A stretch of 45,760 nucleotides of DNA from Hondaea fermentalgiana (lineage: Eukaryota; Sar; Bigyra; Thraustochytrida; Thraustochytriidae). A model generated the notes under the pieces. The model was not told the DNA's origin. It saw nothing but the letters and a program-made list of their open reading frames with translations, and did not search any database. Positions 10,701-19,404 of the stretch are shown one piece after another; positions within the stretch are counted from its first letter, which is position 1; the number at the start of each line of letters is the position of its first letter. The translations under genes were made by a program, and so were the position numbers. The stretch spans positions 81,996-127,755 of the forward strand of contig NPFB01000099.1 of assembly GCA_014084085.1 (NCBI GenBank). Direction: 5' to 3'.

Positions 10701-13700
10701 TCGGAGCTCAAATGGGACGCTTTGTGCTGGTTTTCAACTGCGACGAGCACTTTGACCTCAAGGCCATGGGACGCATTTTTGTTGGTCTGTGCCAGGTCGG
10801 GGCCTGGGGCTGCTTCGACGAATTCAATCGCCTCGAAGAGCGCATCCTCTCGGCCGTCTCGCAGCAGATTCTCGATATCCAGCGCGGCCTGCTTGAGCAC
10901 AAGGCTGAAGTTTCGCTGCTCGATAGGCCTGTGACCTTGAACCCCAACGTCGGCATCTTTGTCACAATGAATCCAGGCTACGCGGGACGCTCGAACCTGC
11001 CGGACAACCTTAAGCAGCTCTTCCGCGCAATCGCCATGATTGAGCCGGACCGCGATTTGATTGCTCAGGTCATGCTCTTCTCGCAGGGCTTCAAGACAGC
11101 AGAACGTCTTGCCGGCAAGGTCGTCCTCCTTTTCAAGCTTTGTGCGGATCAGCTTTCCCAGCAGCCTCATTACGATTTTGGCTTGCGCGCCGTCAAGTCG
11201 GTGCTCCTCAGCGCAGGAAACCTCAAGCGAGCCTCGCAGAGCGAAGAAGAAGCCATCCTTATTCGCAGTCTATGCGACAACGTTGTACCCAAACTCGTGT
11301 CCGAGGACGTGGCTCTCTTCCAGACCCTCTTGGCGGGTGTTTTCCCTGGCGCCGACGTTTCCCCTGCCGAAGCCCGCGAGCTACGCGCCGCAATTCGTCG
11401 CGTTTGCGATGCGTGGTGTCTCGAGCCCAGTGAGCGATGGGTGAACAAGGTGTTGCAGCTTGATCAGGTCCAGCAAATGCGTCATGGGATCATGATGGTC
11501 GGCCCCTCTGGCGTCGGCAAGTCGTCCTCGTGGCGCGTTCTCTTGGAGGCTCTCGAGCTCGTGGACGGTCAAAAGGGCCAGGCTCACGTTATCGACCCCA
11601 AGGCAATTTCCAAGGAAGCCTTGTACGGCACCTTGGACTCGAACACGCTGGAGTGGACGAATGGTATTTTCACGCACACGTTGCGCACAATTTTAAACAA
11701 TGTGCGTGGTGAAAAGTCGAAGCGCCATTGGATCGTTTTTGACGGTGACGTCGACCCGGAGTGGGCCGAGAACTTGAACTCGGTCCTTGATGACAACAAA
11801 CTTCTCACTCTCCCGAACGGTGAGCGTCTCAGCATTCCCGACAACGTTCGCATCATGTTTGAGGTCGAGACCCTCAAGTATGCCACCCTGGCCACTGTGA
11901 GTCGATGTGGCATGGTCTGGTACAGCGACGACACGCTTCCCGTGGACGATATCTTTGCCAGTCGCATCCGTCTCCTCGCGTCGGGCCGCACAAAGGCGGA
12001 CGCCGCTGCAAATTGGCCGTCGATGGCCTCCTTGGGCCCTGCGCAGACCACCGATGCCAAGGACATGGCAGCGTCTGCCGCTCGCCCCGAAGAGGACCCC
12101 GCTTTTGATGACGTCTCGGAGACGCTCATCGAGGCACGGTGTGCCGAAATGGTGCGCCCGCTGCTCGCCAGTGGATCTCTCGTGCAGGAAGCTCTTTCGA
12201 TCGCAATGAAGCAGCCCCATGTGATGGATGTCACGCAGATGCGTCTGATCGTGTCGTTCTTTTCTCTCATGGGCCGCGGCTTCTCGGCCGTGAACGAGTA
12301 CAACCAGAATCGTCCCGATTTTCCGATGGAGGAGGCGCACATGCAAGCTTTCCTCTCCCGCTGGACGCTCTTCTCCGTGCTTTGGGGATTTGGCAGCTCA
12401 ATGGATTTCGAGGCACGCAAACAGCTGGCGGCAGCCGTGGGGGCGCGCACCACCGTTGATTTACCGACGTCGGACCCGGGCGAGCTATGGGCTTTCGAGG
12501 TGAATGTCGAGGACGGCGGATGGCGGGCGTGGCAGGACAGCGTGCCAAAGATGGAGATTGACCCGCACCGCGTCATGGATACGGATCTGGTCATCCCAAC
12601 CGTGGATACTGTGCGCCATGCCCAAGTTTTGCATGCCTGGCTCGACGAGCACCGGCCCCTGATTCTGTGCGGCCCACCAGGCTCAGGCAAGACCATGTCT
12701 CTCACGAGCGTATTGCAGAGTATGCCGAATTTTGAGCTTGCATCTCTCAACTTTAGCTCTGCGACCACCCCGGAGCTCATTCTGAAAACCTTTGAGCAGT
12801 ACTGCATTTACAAGGCGACGAGGACCGGCGTGGTGCTCGCTCCACCGCAGCCCGATCGCTGGCTCGTCGTCTTTTGCGACGAAGTCAACTTGCCTGTTGC
12901 AGATGCGTACGGGACGCAACACGTGATAACCTTTATGCGCCAGATCGTCGAGCAGGGAGGCTTTTGGCGGCCGCGCGATCTCGCCTGGGTCTCTGTGGAG
13001 CGTATTCAGTTCGTGAGCGCCTGCAATCCGCCGACGGATCCGGGCCGTGTCCCGCTGTCGCATCGTTTCTTGCGGCACACCCCGCTGCTTCTCGTGGACT
13101 ACCCCGTTGCCGACTCGCTTCGGCAAATCTATGGCACCTTTAATCGTGCTCTGCTCAAACTGCAGCCTTCGCTCCGTGCCCACGGCGACGCGCTCACGGA
13201 AGCTATGGTTGACGTTTACGCTGCAAACAAGGCTCGGTTCTCAGCAGACATTGCTCCGCACTACGTGTACAGTCCCCGTGAGCTCTCGCGCTGGATGCGT
13301 GCGCTGTACGAGGCGCTTGGCCAGATGGAGACAGCTTCGGTGGATCTTTTGGTTCGCTTGTGGTTGCATGAGGGTCTTCGTCTCTTTCACGATCGGCTCG
13401 TCACGGACGAGGAACGTGCGTGGTGCGCCGACAACCTCGATAGCGTCGCGCGCGCACGATTCCCCGGCGCTGACCATGCAGAGGCCCTCCGTCGCCCGGT
13501 TCTTTTCGCGAACTGGATCAGCAAGAACTACGTGAGCGTCGATCCGGTGGAGCTGCGCGAGCATGTGGAGGCCCGGCTTCGCGTATTTTACGAAGAGGAG
13601 CTCAATGTGCCTCTTGTGGTCTTTGATGATGTTCTCGAGCACGTGCTGCGCATCGATCGCGTGCTGCGGCAGCCGCTTGGCCACCTGCTTCTTGTGGGTA

Positions 13701-16700
13701 AGTCTGGGGCCGGCAAGACCGTTCTCTCTCGTTTCGTGGCTTGGATGAACGGTCTCCGCGTCTTTCAGATCAAACTTTCGCGCAAATACTCGCTGGATGA
13801 CTTTGATGAAGACTTGCGATACATTATGAAGCAGGCGGGATGCCAAGGGGAAAAGGTGTGCTTCATTTTTGATGAGTCGAATGTGCTCGAGTCGGCGTTT
13901 TTGGAGCGCATGAATGCCCTGCTGGCAAGCGGAGAGGTCCCGGGCCTATTCGAAGGCGACGAGTACAATGCTCTGATGAGCGCGTGCCGTGAAGCAATCC
14001 AGCGTGACGGTACCTCGGGAGCAGTCATTGACACCGACGACGACGAGGAGGTGTTCAAAGCATTTACTCGTGCTGTTCAGCGCAACTTACACGTGGTCTT
14101 CACCATGAACCCGGCGTCGAGCGACTTGAAAAACCGCGCGGCGACCTCGCCAGCGCTTTTCAACCGCTGTGTCGTGGACTGGTTTGGAGATTGGTCCGGG
14201 CAAGCTCTGGCCCAGGTTGCGCACGAATTCACACGAACCTTGGACCTCGAGGCGAGCGCTCAGGACTACTCACCTCCGAGTATTGAAGCGAGCGACGAGA
14301 TCGAGGCCAAGCTCGCAGGTGCAGGGAGGTCGAACGGAGACGAGCCTCTTCGGTATCGTCACGCCGTGGTTGCAACCCTGGTCCTCATGCACGAGTCTGT
14401 GCAGGCCGTTTCGCAAGCGCAGGCAGCGCGCCACGAAAATCGTACATTTGTGTCGCCGCGTGACTACTTGGATCTCATCAAGCATTGCGTGGATCTTTAC
14501 AACCAGAAACGTGAGCATCTCGAGGAGCAGCAGCTTCATCTCAACATTGGTCTCGACAAGCTCCGCGAGACGGCCAACCAGGTCGAAGAACTTGGCCAGA
14601 GCCTTTCCGTCAAGGAGGCCGAGCTCGAGGCCAAGAACAAGGAAGCCAACGCCAAGTTGCAACAAATGGTGAGCGATCAAAATGAGGCTGAAAAGAAGAA
14701 AACAGATGCGGAGCGCATGGGCGTCGAGCTCGACGAGCGAAACGCCAAGGTCGACGAGCAACGCGCCACTGCGGAGGCTGAGCTCAGTCAGGCAAAGCCG
14801 GCGCTTTTGGACGCCGAAAAGGCTGTCAGCGACATCCGTCGCGCCCATCTCGACGAGATGCGTTCGCTGAACAACCCACCCGCTGCGGTCAAGCTGACGC
14901 TGGAGGCCGTGTGCGTGATGCTCGGGCTTTCTTTCACATCCTGGGCCGACATTCGTCGCATCTTGCAACGCAGAGAGTTCATCCCCGACGTAGTGAACTT
15001 CCAATCCGAGGATCTCACAGAAGATCGGCGCGCAAAGGTGCAAAAGATGCTCGAAAATCCTGATTTTGTGGAGGAGAAGGTGCTCCACGCCAACAAGGCG
15101 TGTGTGGCGCTCTTCAAGTGGATCGTGTCCCAGCTGGACTACGCCGGAATTCTGCTGCGCATCCAGCCTTTGCGCGAAGAGATTGACGAGCTTGCCAAGG
15201 AGTCGGAGACCCTTCGTGAGCGCCAAGCAGAAGAAATGGACAAGGTCGAAGAACTCGAAAAGCAGATTGCCCAGCTCAAAGAGGAATACGCCGTGCTTAT
15301 CGCAGAGACGGAGACCATCAAGTCCGAGATGAATTCCGTAAAATCAAAGGTCGAGCGTTCGACGGCGCTCCTCGACTCCTTGTCTCAGGAGAACGAGCGC
15401 TGGACCGAGGCTCGCGTCGGCTTCGCGGATCAGATGGCCACGCTTGTGGGCGACGTCCTCTTGTCGGCGGCCTTTATCTCCTATGGTGGCTTTTTTGGTT
15501 TTCAGCAGCGTCAGACCTTTTTTGCAGACTGGCGCGCTCTTCTCTCTCGCTTCGGCATTTCCTTTCGCAAGGGTCTCTCGCTTGTTGAGTACATGAGTCG
15601 GCCCGCGGAACGCCTCGCCTGGCACGCACAGGGACTTCCCAAGGACAATCTGTGCGAGGAGAACGCTGTGATCCTGCAGCACTATAATCGTTTTCCACTG
15701 GTCGTGGACCCCTCGGGCCAGGCGTCAGACTTTCTCATGAAACACCTCGAGGACCGCAAGGTTGTCAAGACGAGTTTCTTGGATGCGTCATTCATGAAGC
15801 AGCTCGAAAGCGCACTTCGTTTCGGAACTTGCCTCGTCATCACGGACGTGGAGAATATTGATCCTGTGCTCAACCCCGTGTTGAACCGCGAAATTCACCG
15901 CACAGGAGGCCGCATGCTCGTTCGACTCGGAGACCAGGACATTGATTTCAGCCCGAGCTTCTCCATGTACCTGACGACGCGAGACCCGACATTTCAGTTT
16001 GCGCCTGATGTTTGCTCCCGCGTGACCTTTGTAAACTTTACGGTGACTCCGGCGAGCTTGGAGGCGCTTTGCTTGGGCAAGGTGCTGCGCGCGGAGCGGC
16101 CGGACGTAGAACAGCAGCGGGAGGACCTGCTCAAGCTTCAAGGCGAGTTCCAGGCCCGACTGCGCGAACTGGAGGATCGCCTTCTCGACTCAATCAATGA
16201 GGCCAAGGTCAACATTCTCGATGACGACTCTATCATTCGCACGCTCGAGAGCCTCAAGCAGGAGGCTCGGGAAATCCAGCAAAAGGCGGCCGAGGCCGAC
16301 CAAGTCTTGGAAACAGTCGCCGCCACCTCGACGTTTTACTCCAAGTTTGCGGTCCTTTGCTCGCGTGCCTACTTTGCGCTTGGACGCATGGTCGACGTGC
16401 ATTTTACGTATCACTTCTCGCTAGCGTTCTTCTTCGAGATCCTCGATGGACTCTTGGGTCACGAACCCCAGGACAGCGACGCCAAGTCTTCCTCGCTGAG
16501 CCACGAGACACGGCTCGAGCGCCTGCACGACCGTTTCCTCGCCGAGCTCTTTCGCCGCGTGAAGCAGTCGCTGCTAGAGCGCGACGAGCTGCTCTTTGCG
16601 GTCATGCTGGCTGCCATTGCGGATCCGGCGCTCGGCGCACGGATCTCGGCTGCGCTTGCGAGCGACGCGGCCGCGGACCTCGTGGCAGCGCGCTCTCTCC

Positions 16701-18943
16701 TCGAAGATACCCTCCCTGCTTCCGTGCGTGGAGAGGCGGATGTGGCAGCGCTCGCCCAGACGCTCAAGACGCGGCCTGAACTGGCGGAACACATTCGCGG
16801 GAACGCACAGGCCTGGGCGGAGATGGCGCAAGCCGAGGTGCCCGAAAAGAAGGTCCCGGATGCCTGGGCCGAGGATCCCGTAGACCGCATGCTTGGACTG
16901 CGCATCTTCCGGCCGGATAGGGTCTTTGCCGGTCTCCGTGGGGTCGTGGATGCGTCATTTGGAACCAGCTTTTTGGATGCGCAACGCACCATGCTTGACC
17001 TTTCGCAAGCCATCCTTAGTGAGGCCAAGGCAGGGACCCCTGTGCTCCTGTTGAGCACACGAGGCTTTGACATGAGTGGCAGCGTGGACCGTTTGGCCAC
17101 GACGGCGGGCGTGCGCTGCCGTAGCGTTGCGCTCGGCTCTGCCGAGGGCTTCCGCGATGCGGACGCCGCGATCGCGGCAGGGGCTCAGGAAGGCGGCTGG
17201 GTAATGCTCAAGAATGTACACTTGGCCAGTGAATGGCTTATGGCTTTGGAGAAACGCATCTTTGGTATGCGGGCCCGCGCAGACTTTCGCCTCATTCTCA
17301 CGAGCGAGCTCAACGAGAAGCTGCCCAAGACACTCTTGCGGCAGAGTAACAAGCTCATGTTTGAGGCGCCCAAGGGAGTCAAAGCTAGTTTGCTCCGGTC
17401 GTTACAGGCCATGCCGGCCGAAAGGGTCGAGCGCGGTCCCAAGGAACGCGCACGCTTATACTTTGCGCTTGCGTGGTTTCATGCTGTCCTTCTCGAGCGA
17501 CTTCGATTTGCGCCTATTGGTTGGACAAAGCTTTATGAGTTTAGCGACGCAGACCAGGCGTGCGCAATGGATGTGATTGACGAGTGGGTAGACCGCGTAG
17601 CGCAAGGCCGTGAGCACGTTGCCCCTGAGGAGCTGCCATGGACTGCGATTCGGGACATCTTGGCTGAATCCACTTACGGCGGTCGGATCGACAACGAATT
17701 CGACCAGCAAATTCTCGACGGCATCCTTGAGTCACTCTTCGTGCCCCAAATCTTTGAGACGGACTTTGCCCTTGTGAAGGGAGGAGATCTTCATCCGCCA
17801 GAGGGGGCGAGCAAGGCGCGCTTCGAGTCTTGGGTGGGCGAGCTCCTTTCGGACAACGACCCATCGTGGCTCGGGCTTGCAAGGACCGCAGAGAATATTT
17901 TGCTCAAGAACGAGTCCGCAAGGTTTCAACGCGTCTATCTCCGACTCGAGGCTGGCGAGCATGTCAGCGCTGTCGCGGGACTCTCGGCTGCTAGCGATGC
18001 GAACGATAATAACGAGAGGAGCCACAACGACGAAGAAGCAGATCAAGACTCGAGTGTCCGATTGTCAACAGTGGGCGTTGAGGACGGGACGGCCGCTCAT
18101 GCCAAGCCAGCTTGGATGACCCTTGCTGCGCAGCAGGTGCAGATCTGGTCCGAAAAGGCGGCAAAGGCAGCGACTCTTGAGGACCTTTGTGCCAGCACGC
18201 TTTCGCGCACGGACGATCTTGTTTCGAACCCAATCTTTCGCTGCTGGGAGCGCGAAGCCCGCACGGCGATGGCGACCTTGCGCGATATTCGCGCCAAGAG
18301 CGCGGGTATGCTGGCGGTTTTGCGTGGGGAGCAGCGCATGACAAACGATCTGGAGGTCCTCTCTACGCACATCCAGCAGAAGACTGTGCCCGCGGACTGG
18401 CAAGCGGTAATGCCGGCAGCAAGTTTGGATGCATGGGTCCAAGACTTTTTCGTGCGTCTCGAGGCCTTTGAAAAGGTATTGTCTCTAGGAGGTGACGCTG
18501 CCTTCCGCTTGCCGCTTCAAATCGACGTTGGTCTCCTCTTCTCGCCGGGTGCCTTCCTCACAGCGACTCGGCAGCAGGTTGCCAAGGCGCTAGGCCTTTC
18601 GCTTGAAGAGCTTTGGCTTCACGCTTCTCTCGGCGAAGGTGAAGGCGCAAGCTCTGCAGGATTCAGTTCGCAAGTTATTCTCGAAGGCGGCGGCGAAGCT
18701 GCACGTGCTGCAGCGGCTTCGACAAACGCTTCCGCCGAGTCACCGAGCTCTTCACGCACTGCAGTTTCATGCACCTTTACATGGCGCCACGGCACTGCGC
18801 CTAACGCGTCCACTCACGTCCGTTTACCGCTTTATGCAAACGCATCTCGCGCACATTTGCTTTCTGATGTTCATGTGGAAGCAGATTTGGGTCAGGATGT
18901 CATTCTTCGAGGCGTCGCACTTATTGCGCATCCAACATTTTAG
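4706..18943 (+). CDS. DYNC1H1: cytoplasmic dynein 1 heavy chain
   Basis: 4745 residues in a single exon, close to the family length of about 4650. It is the motor subunit for minus-end transport on microtubules. The N-terminal tail has the conserved GVNRWVKEIQKVTKLDRD block and LTLDILK. AAA1 has P-loop GPAGTGKT (1986-1993), the cytoplasmic-type VFNCDE segment and Walker B CFDEFN (Asp2038/Glu2039). AAA2 has GPSGVGKS (2266) and IVFDGDVD (about 2343). AAA3 has GPPGSGKT (2656) and FCDEVN (2723-2728). AAA4 has GKSGAGKT (2998) and FIFDESN (Asp3056). The stalk helices run from about 3266 to 3385 and 3500 to 3590 around a microtubule-binding domain with NNPPAAVK. AAA5, AAA6 and the C-terminal domain (LFSPGAFLTATRQ, RLPLYAN) follow. 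These features separate it from axonemal and IFT dyneins. An Asn/Asp tract (4996-5052) interrupts the N-terminal domain. All nucleotide-binding motifs look intact. Confidence 0.98.
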   Translation: MEALRAYVCAVVPATLGASEEAVRAGWLANVDADAGEVDDDSDRAVETFVTEPGQQVLYVERQADGSVRFSSEVGFGGLGCAGAVLVKRQPFALAPIKNNNNNDDDDDDDNNNDNGKGETASRGGPDGQQEDRGSDNFRMCDKVRYAVLNMAQSSAATPATPSTDPNAAAGEDSSSTVDDVVGGVYDYIHFGLGPLLRSYGTVMTSAPSRAAGSAEDEGGEASGSSPMPSMPPMSEAMRQALPLISKRMNELEYAMRSCLQSMEIPEVRLAVDPVVSEALARAGGSADGKPLEEIGLGEDARDVKMLNRLQAGVNRWVKEIQKVTKLDRDAGTGSVSQEVQFWRNLERALQQIQRQVDGPEVRLTLDILKQSRRALATILFENDTGLQSAMKRVNNYMILMQDFPIGGLLAATDIGQIQEAIVQIFTHLKKIKSADEYPLSQAMRLVESLSRDMNDQILAVLASRDLMQMPYAEFDGIARSCQALFRTWDDNVRTFRELARDLAKRRGAERLPPKLTFEHAHLQERIEDLRSFRAAHEKLHTVLEKVDLSSTEDAAAAEKSAAASREIAASPRSQASAVDDGHQEEQKSERPDSIAAAYEVVAAVNVLDLSREGAAAWENAKGLYERRVDRLERRIIEHLTDRLGAAKTADEMFRVFSRFNALFFRPRIRGAIQQFQTRLIGTVEADIEALQRTFKRSYGQSQASLMSRVKDVPPVSGAIIWARQIERQLDQLLARVEAVLGVGWEQHVEGRRLKETGAAFKKKLNTQTMFDQWMKNIQNAPSFEVSGRLFRVDEATSGGSPSLSVNFDPEIVELFKEVRNLQWLGFRIPYTLKVIADEAKEKYPFAMSLQASLDAYKLTVAQMDDELAALLSTHVSEAQAIIEAAFDKSSKAVNWDSDGLRDYASDFAQRVQALQDKVVNASEKTFAVQEQLVLLKTCDYNAESLGACVDAVQRTVDDMNLASYTNLEAWVARLEERIDAVLQERLSTALHDWLAEFAAGKAASTWHEIVLRKHALYLDPPLQDARYTCIAALHGNVDVVANLPRIQSARYDTDNAVATTRRTTLLRSLIDPSSSAPGTNAEARALLADAYAHIEKRMKEVDAYASTWLQYQALWEMESSQVFEIMGESFAKWHRLLKDVQAARSTFDTTEHMQRFGPITIDFQQVQAQISLRYDAWHKELLGRFGTLLADAMKAFYENVSNMRNELEAGSFDAPTADVVTFITVLRKVQAQRKSLANDLASFVDAERLAQRQRMQFPASWIWSANLQGEWDALEQILARKERVLETELPTLQTKIVAEDRAVAGRIEQLASDWAEQRPVGGEARPAAALEVLALFAARKARVKDEWERVSLAKEAIQGGTEDALETGASPSQSQPQSHRILDTLGNEIESLQEVWTSLAQVAENLAQLRELPWTAVVPKKLRVSLDAILEELRKLPSRVRQYEAFEYIQDTVREYKKTQPLIIELRSEALKDRHWRQIHRTLDLGPVSELTLGDLWAKDLKRHQKPLQEIFRTAQGEMALEEFLRQIREFWTTYELDLVNFQNRCRIIRGWDELFTQLDEHTNSLASMKQSPYFKVFEEDASAWEDKLLRIRVVLDIWIDVQRRWVYLGAILFGSADIKQQLPNEYSRFSSIDGEFVSLMRKVSRAPRVLEVVNSMPNLDHSLGRLADLLEKIQRALGDYLERQRQGFSRFYFVGDEDLLEIIGNSKDPVKVQRHMSKMFAGIVSLKLGSAAEGGDQGDSGGAASDITAMVSREGEVVPFAPAPVPVTGKVNEWLGGVESAMRSTLSTLLQRANESNPLLGGGAGGAQSGEDAFTPWVDRFPSQILLLASQVSWCTQVDAILAGTSSSGGANTEQQLTTLCDRTEHWLGVLAERVLSGNISTEVRKKHEQIITEMVHQRDVLRKLAAQSAEGQAPSPDTFAWLSQIRYRWAQDKLSLHIASATFDYGFEYQGVGERLVQTPLTDRCYLALTQALHFRLGGNPFGPAGTGKTESVKALGAQMGRFVLVFNCDEHFDLKAMGRIFVGLCQVGAWGCFDEFNRLEERILSAVSQQILDIQRGLLEHKAEVSLLDRPVTLNPNVGIFVTMNPGYAGRSNLPDNLKQLFRAIAMIEPDRDLIAQVMLFSQGFKTAERLAGKVVLLFKLCADQLSQQPHYDFGLRAVKSVLLSAGNLKRASQSEEEAILIRSLCDNVVPKLVSEDVALFQTLLAGVFPGADVSPAEARELRAAIRRVCDAWCLEPSERWVNKVLQLDQVQQMRHGIMMVGPSGVGKSSSWRVLLEALELVDGQKGQAHVIDPKAISKEALYGTLDSNTLEWTNGIFTHTLRTILNNVRGEKSKRHWIVFDGDVDPEWAENLNSVLDDNKLLTLPNGERLSIPDNVRIMFEVETLKYATLATVSRCGMVWYSDDTLPVDDIFASRIRLLASGRTKADAAANWPSMASLGPAQTTDAKDMAASAARPEEDPAFDDVSETLIEARCAEMVRPLLASGSLVQEALSIAMKQPHVMDVTQMRLIVSFFSLMGRGFSAVNEYNQNRPDFPMEEAHMQAFLSRWTLFSVLWGFGSSMDFEARKQLAAAVGARTTVDLPTSDPGELWAFEVNVEDGGWRAWQDSVPKMEIDPHRVMDTDLVIPTVDTVRHAQVLHAWLDEHRPLILCGPPGSGKTMSLTSVLQSMPNFELASLNFSSATTPELILKTFEQYCIYKATRTGVVLAPPQPDRWLVVFCDEVNLPVADAYGTQHVITFMRQIVEQGGFWRPRDLAWVSVERIQFVSACNPPTDPGRVPLSHRFLRHTPLLLVDYPVADSLRQIYGTFNRALLKLQPSLRAHGDALTEAMVDVYAANKARFSADIAPHYVYSPRELSRWMRALYEALGQMETASVDLLVRLWLHEGLRLFHDRLVTDEERAWCADNLDSVARARFPGADHAEALRRPVLFANWISKNYVSVDPVELREHVEARLRVFYEEELNVPLVVFDDVLEHVLRIDRVLRQPLGHLLLVGKSGAGKTVLSRFVAWMNGLRVFQIKLSRKYSLDDFDEDLRYIMKQAGCQGEKVCFIFDESNVLESAFLERMNALLASGEVPGLFEGDEYNALMSACREAIQRDGTSGAVIDTDDDEEVFKAFTRAVQRNLHVVFTMNPASSDLKNRAATSPALFNRCVVDWFGDWSGQALAQVAHEFTRTLDLEASAQDYSPPSIEASDEIEAKLAGAGRSNGDEPLRYRHAVVATLVLMHESVQAVSQAQAARHENRTFVSPRDYLDLIKHCVDLYNQKREHLEEQQLHLNIGLDKLRETANQVEELGQSLSVKEAELEAKNKEANAKLQQMVSDQNEAEKKKTDAERMGVELDERNAKVDEQRATAEAELSQAKPALLDAEKAVSDIRRAHLDEMRSLNNPPAAVKLTLEAVCVMLGLSFTSWADIRRILQRREFIPDVVNFQSEDLTEDRRAKVQKMLENPDFVEEKVLHANKACVALFKWIVSQLDYAGILLRIQPLREEIDELAKESETLRERQAEEMDKVEELEKQIAQLKEEYAVLIAETETIKSEMNSVKSKVERSTALLDSLSQENERWTEARVGFADQMATLVGDVLLSAAFISYGGFFGFQQRQTFFADWRALLSRFGISFRKGLSLVEYMSRPAERLAWHAQGLPKDNLCEENAVILQHYNRFPLVVDPSGQASDFLMKHLEDRKVVKTSFLDASFMKQLESALRFGTCLVITDVENIDPVLNPVLNREIHRTGGRMLVRLGDQDIDFSPSFSMYLTTRDPTFQFAPDVCSRVTFVNFTVTPASLEALCLGKVLRAERPDVEQQREDLLKLQGEFQARLRELEDRLLDSINEAKVNILDDDSIIRTLESLKQEAREIQQKAAEADQVLETVAATSTFYSKFAVLCSRAYFALGRMVDVHFTYHFSLAFFFEILDGLLGHEPQDSDAKSSSLSHETRLERLHDRFLAELFRRVKQSLLERDELLFAVMLAAIADPALGARISAALASDAAADLVAARSLLEDTLPASVRGEADVAALAQTLKTRPELAEHIRGNAQAWAEMAQAEVPEKKVPDAWAEDPVDRMLGLRIFRPDRVFAGLRGVVDASFGTSFLDAQRTMLDLSQAILSEAKAGTPVLLLSTRGFDMSGSVDRLATTAGVRCRSVALGSAEGFRDADAAIAAGAQEGGWVMLKNVHLASEWLMALEKRIFGMRARADFRLILTSELNEKLPKTLLRQSNKLMFEAPKGVKASLLRSLQAMPAERVERGPKERARLYFALAWFHAVLLERLRFAPIGWTKLYEFSDADQACAMDVIDEWVDRVAQGREHVAPEELPWTAIRDILAESTYGGRIDNEFDQQILDGILESLFVPQIFETDFALVKGGDLHPPEGASKARFESWVGELLSDNDPSWLGLARTAENILLKNESARFQRVYLRLEAGEHVSAVAGLSAASDANDNNERSHNDEEADQDSSVRLSTVGVEDGTAAHAKPAWMTLAAQQVQIWSEKAAKAATLEDLCASTLSRTDDLVSNPIFRCWEREARTAMATLRDIRAKSAGMLAVLRGEQRMTNDLEVLSTHIQQKTVPADWQAVMPAASLDAWVQDFFVRLEAFEKVLSLGGDAAFRLPLQIDVGLLFSPGAFLTATRQQVAKALGLSLEELWLHASLGEGEGASSAGFSSQVILEGGGEAARAAAASTNASAESPSSSRTAVSCTFTWRHGTAPNASTHVRLPLYANASRAHLLSDVHVEADLGQDVILRGVALIAHPTF
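4996..5052 (+). repeat. AAC/GAC triplet tract in dynein heavy chain tail
   Basis: In-frame AAC and GAC triplets encode a run of Asn, then Asp, then Asn/Asp (about residues 98-115) in the dimerisation/tail domain. The tract is absent from the usual family sequence and sits in a charged spacer. The minus strand of the same tract reads as Val or Leu runs, which are artefacts. Confidence 0.9.
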
Positions 18944-19404
18944 CCGACGAGGCCACCCTTCATCTAGTTTTTTGTGCACCAGCTTCATTCAATCAATCAT
19001 TCACTGTATGTGGAAGGATTCTTTTCACTTGTAGCCATGCGGCAGTGCTTCCTCGCAAAACAAAGCTGCAAGCTTGAACAGTTGCTTGTGCCTGACATTT
19101 GATATTGCCGTGGCCCGGGTGGTAAAGTAAAGAGGGACGAATATTGGAACCCTTTGGAGTTCATGGGAGTCATCCTTTTTGCGAGGCTTCCATTCAACTG
19201 TCCCTTTTGTATGACCCACGCTCGTTCGCTTTTCAAGGGACTGCTGTCTTGATCCTTTGCGACTGTCAATCGCCTCGTCAATCGCAAGAGACACATTTCG
19301 TGCGTCCTCCGCCTTGAGGCAGACCAACAAAACAGGCGGGCGGGCGAAACCACTGGCATCAATTCGTCAAGCCAAGGGCGCAACGTTAATAGAGCTTGCA
19401 AGAG
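18944..19404. other. intergenic region between dynein and TsaE genes
   Basis: 461 bp holding the dynein 3' end and the TsaE promoter. On the minus strand it contains an open stretch described separately (19025-19366). I see no other feature. Confidence 0.4.
19025..19366 (-). CDS. possible unrecognised small gene or exon
   Basis: A minus-strand frame is open for 113 codons, with coding-like composition (for example VLLVCLKAEDARN and FVPLYFTTRAT) and a TGA stop ending 81 bp from the dynein stop. It contains no ATG. The same frame has an ATG at 19453 but a TGA at 19367-19369 interrupts it; a splice acceptor is conceivable at the CCAG ending at 19354 or so. If real, it would converge on dynein and overlap the 5' end of the TsaE gene on the opposite strand. 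I recognise no family. It may equally be a chance open frame in the dynein 3' flank. Confidence 0.2.
   Translation of the reverse strand, partial: RIDASGFARPPVLLVCLKAEDARNVSLAIDEAIDSRKGSRQQSLEKRTSVGHTKGTVEWKPRKKDDSHELQRVPIFVPLYFTTRATAISNVRHKQLFKLAALFCEEALPHGYK

Noticed and set aside
4706..18943. axonemal or IFT dynein heavy chain
   Set aside because: The VFNCDE segment in AAA1, the NFSSATTPELILKTF block in AAA3 and the tail sequence point to cytoplasmic dynein 1.
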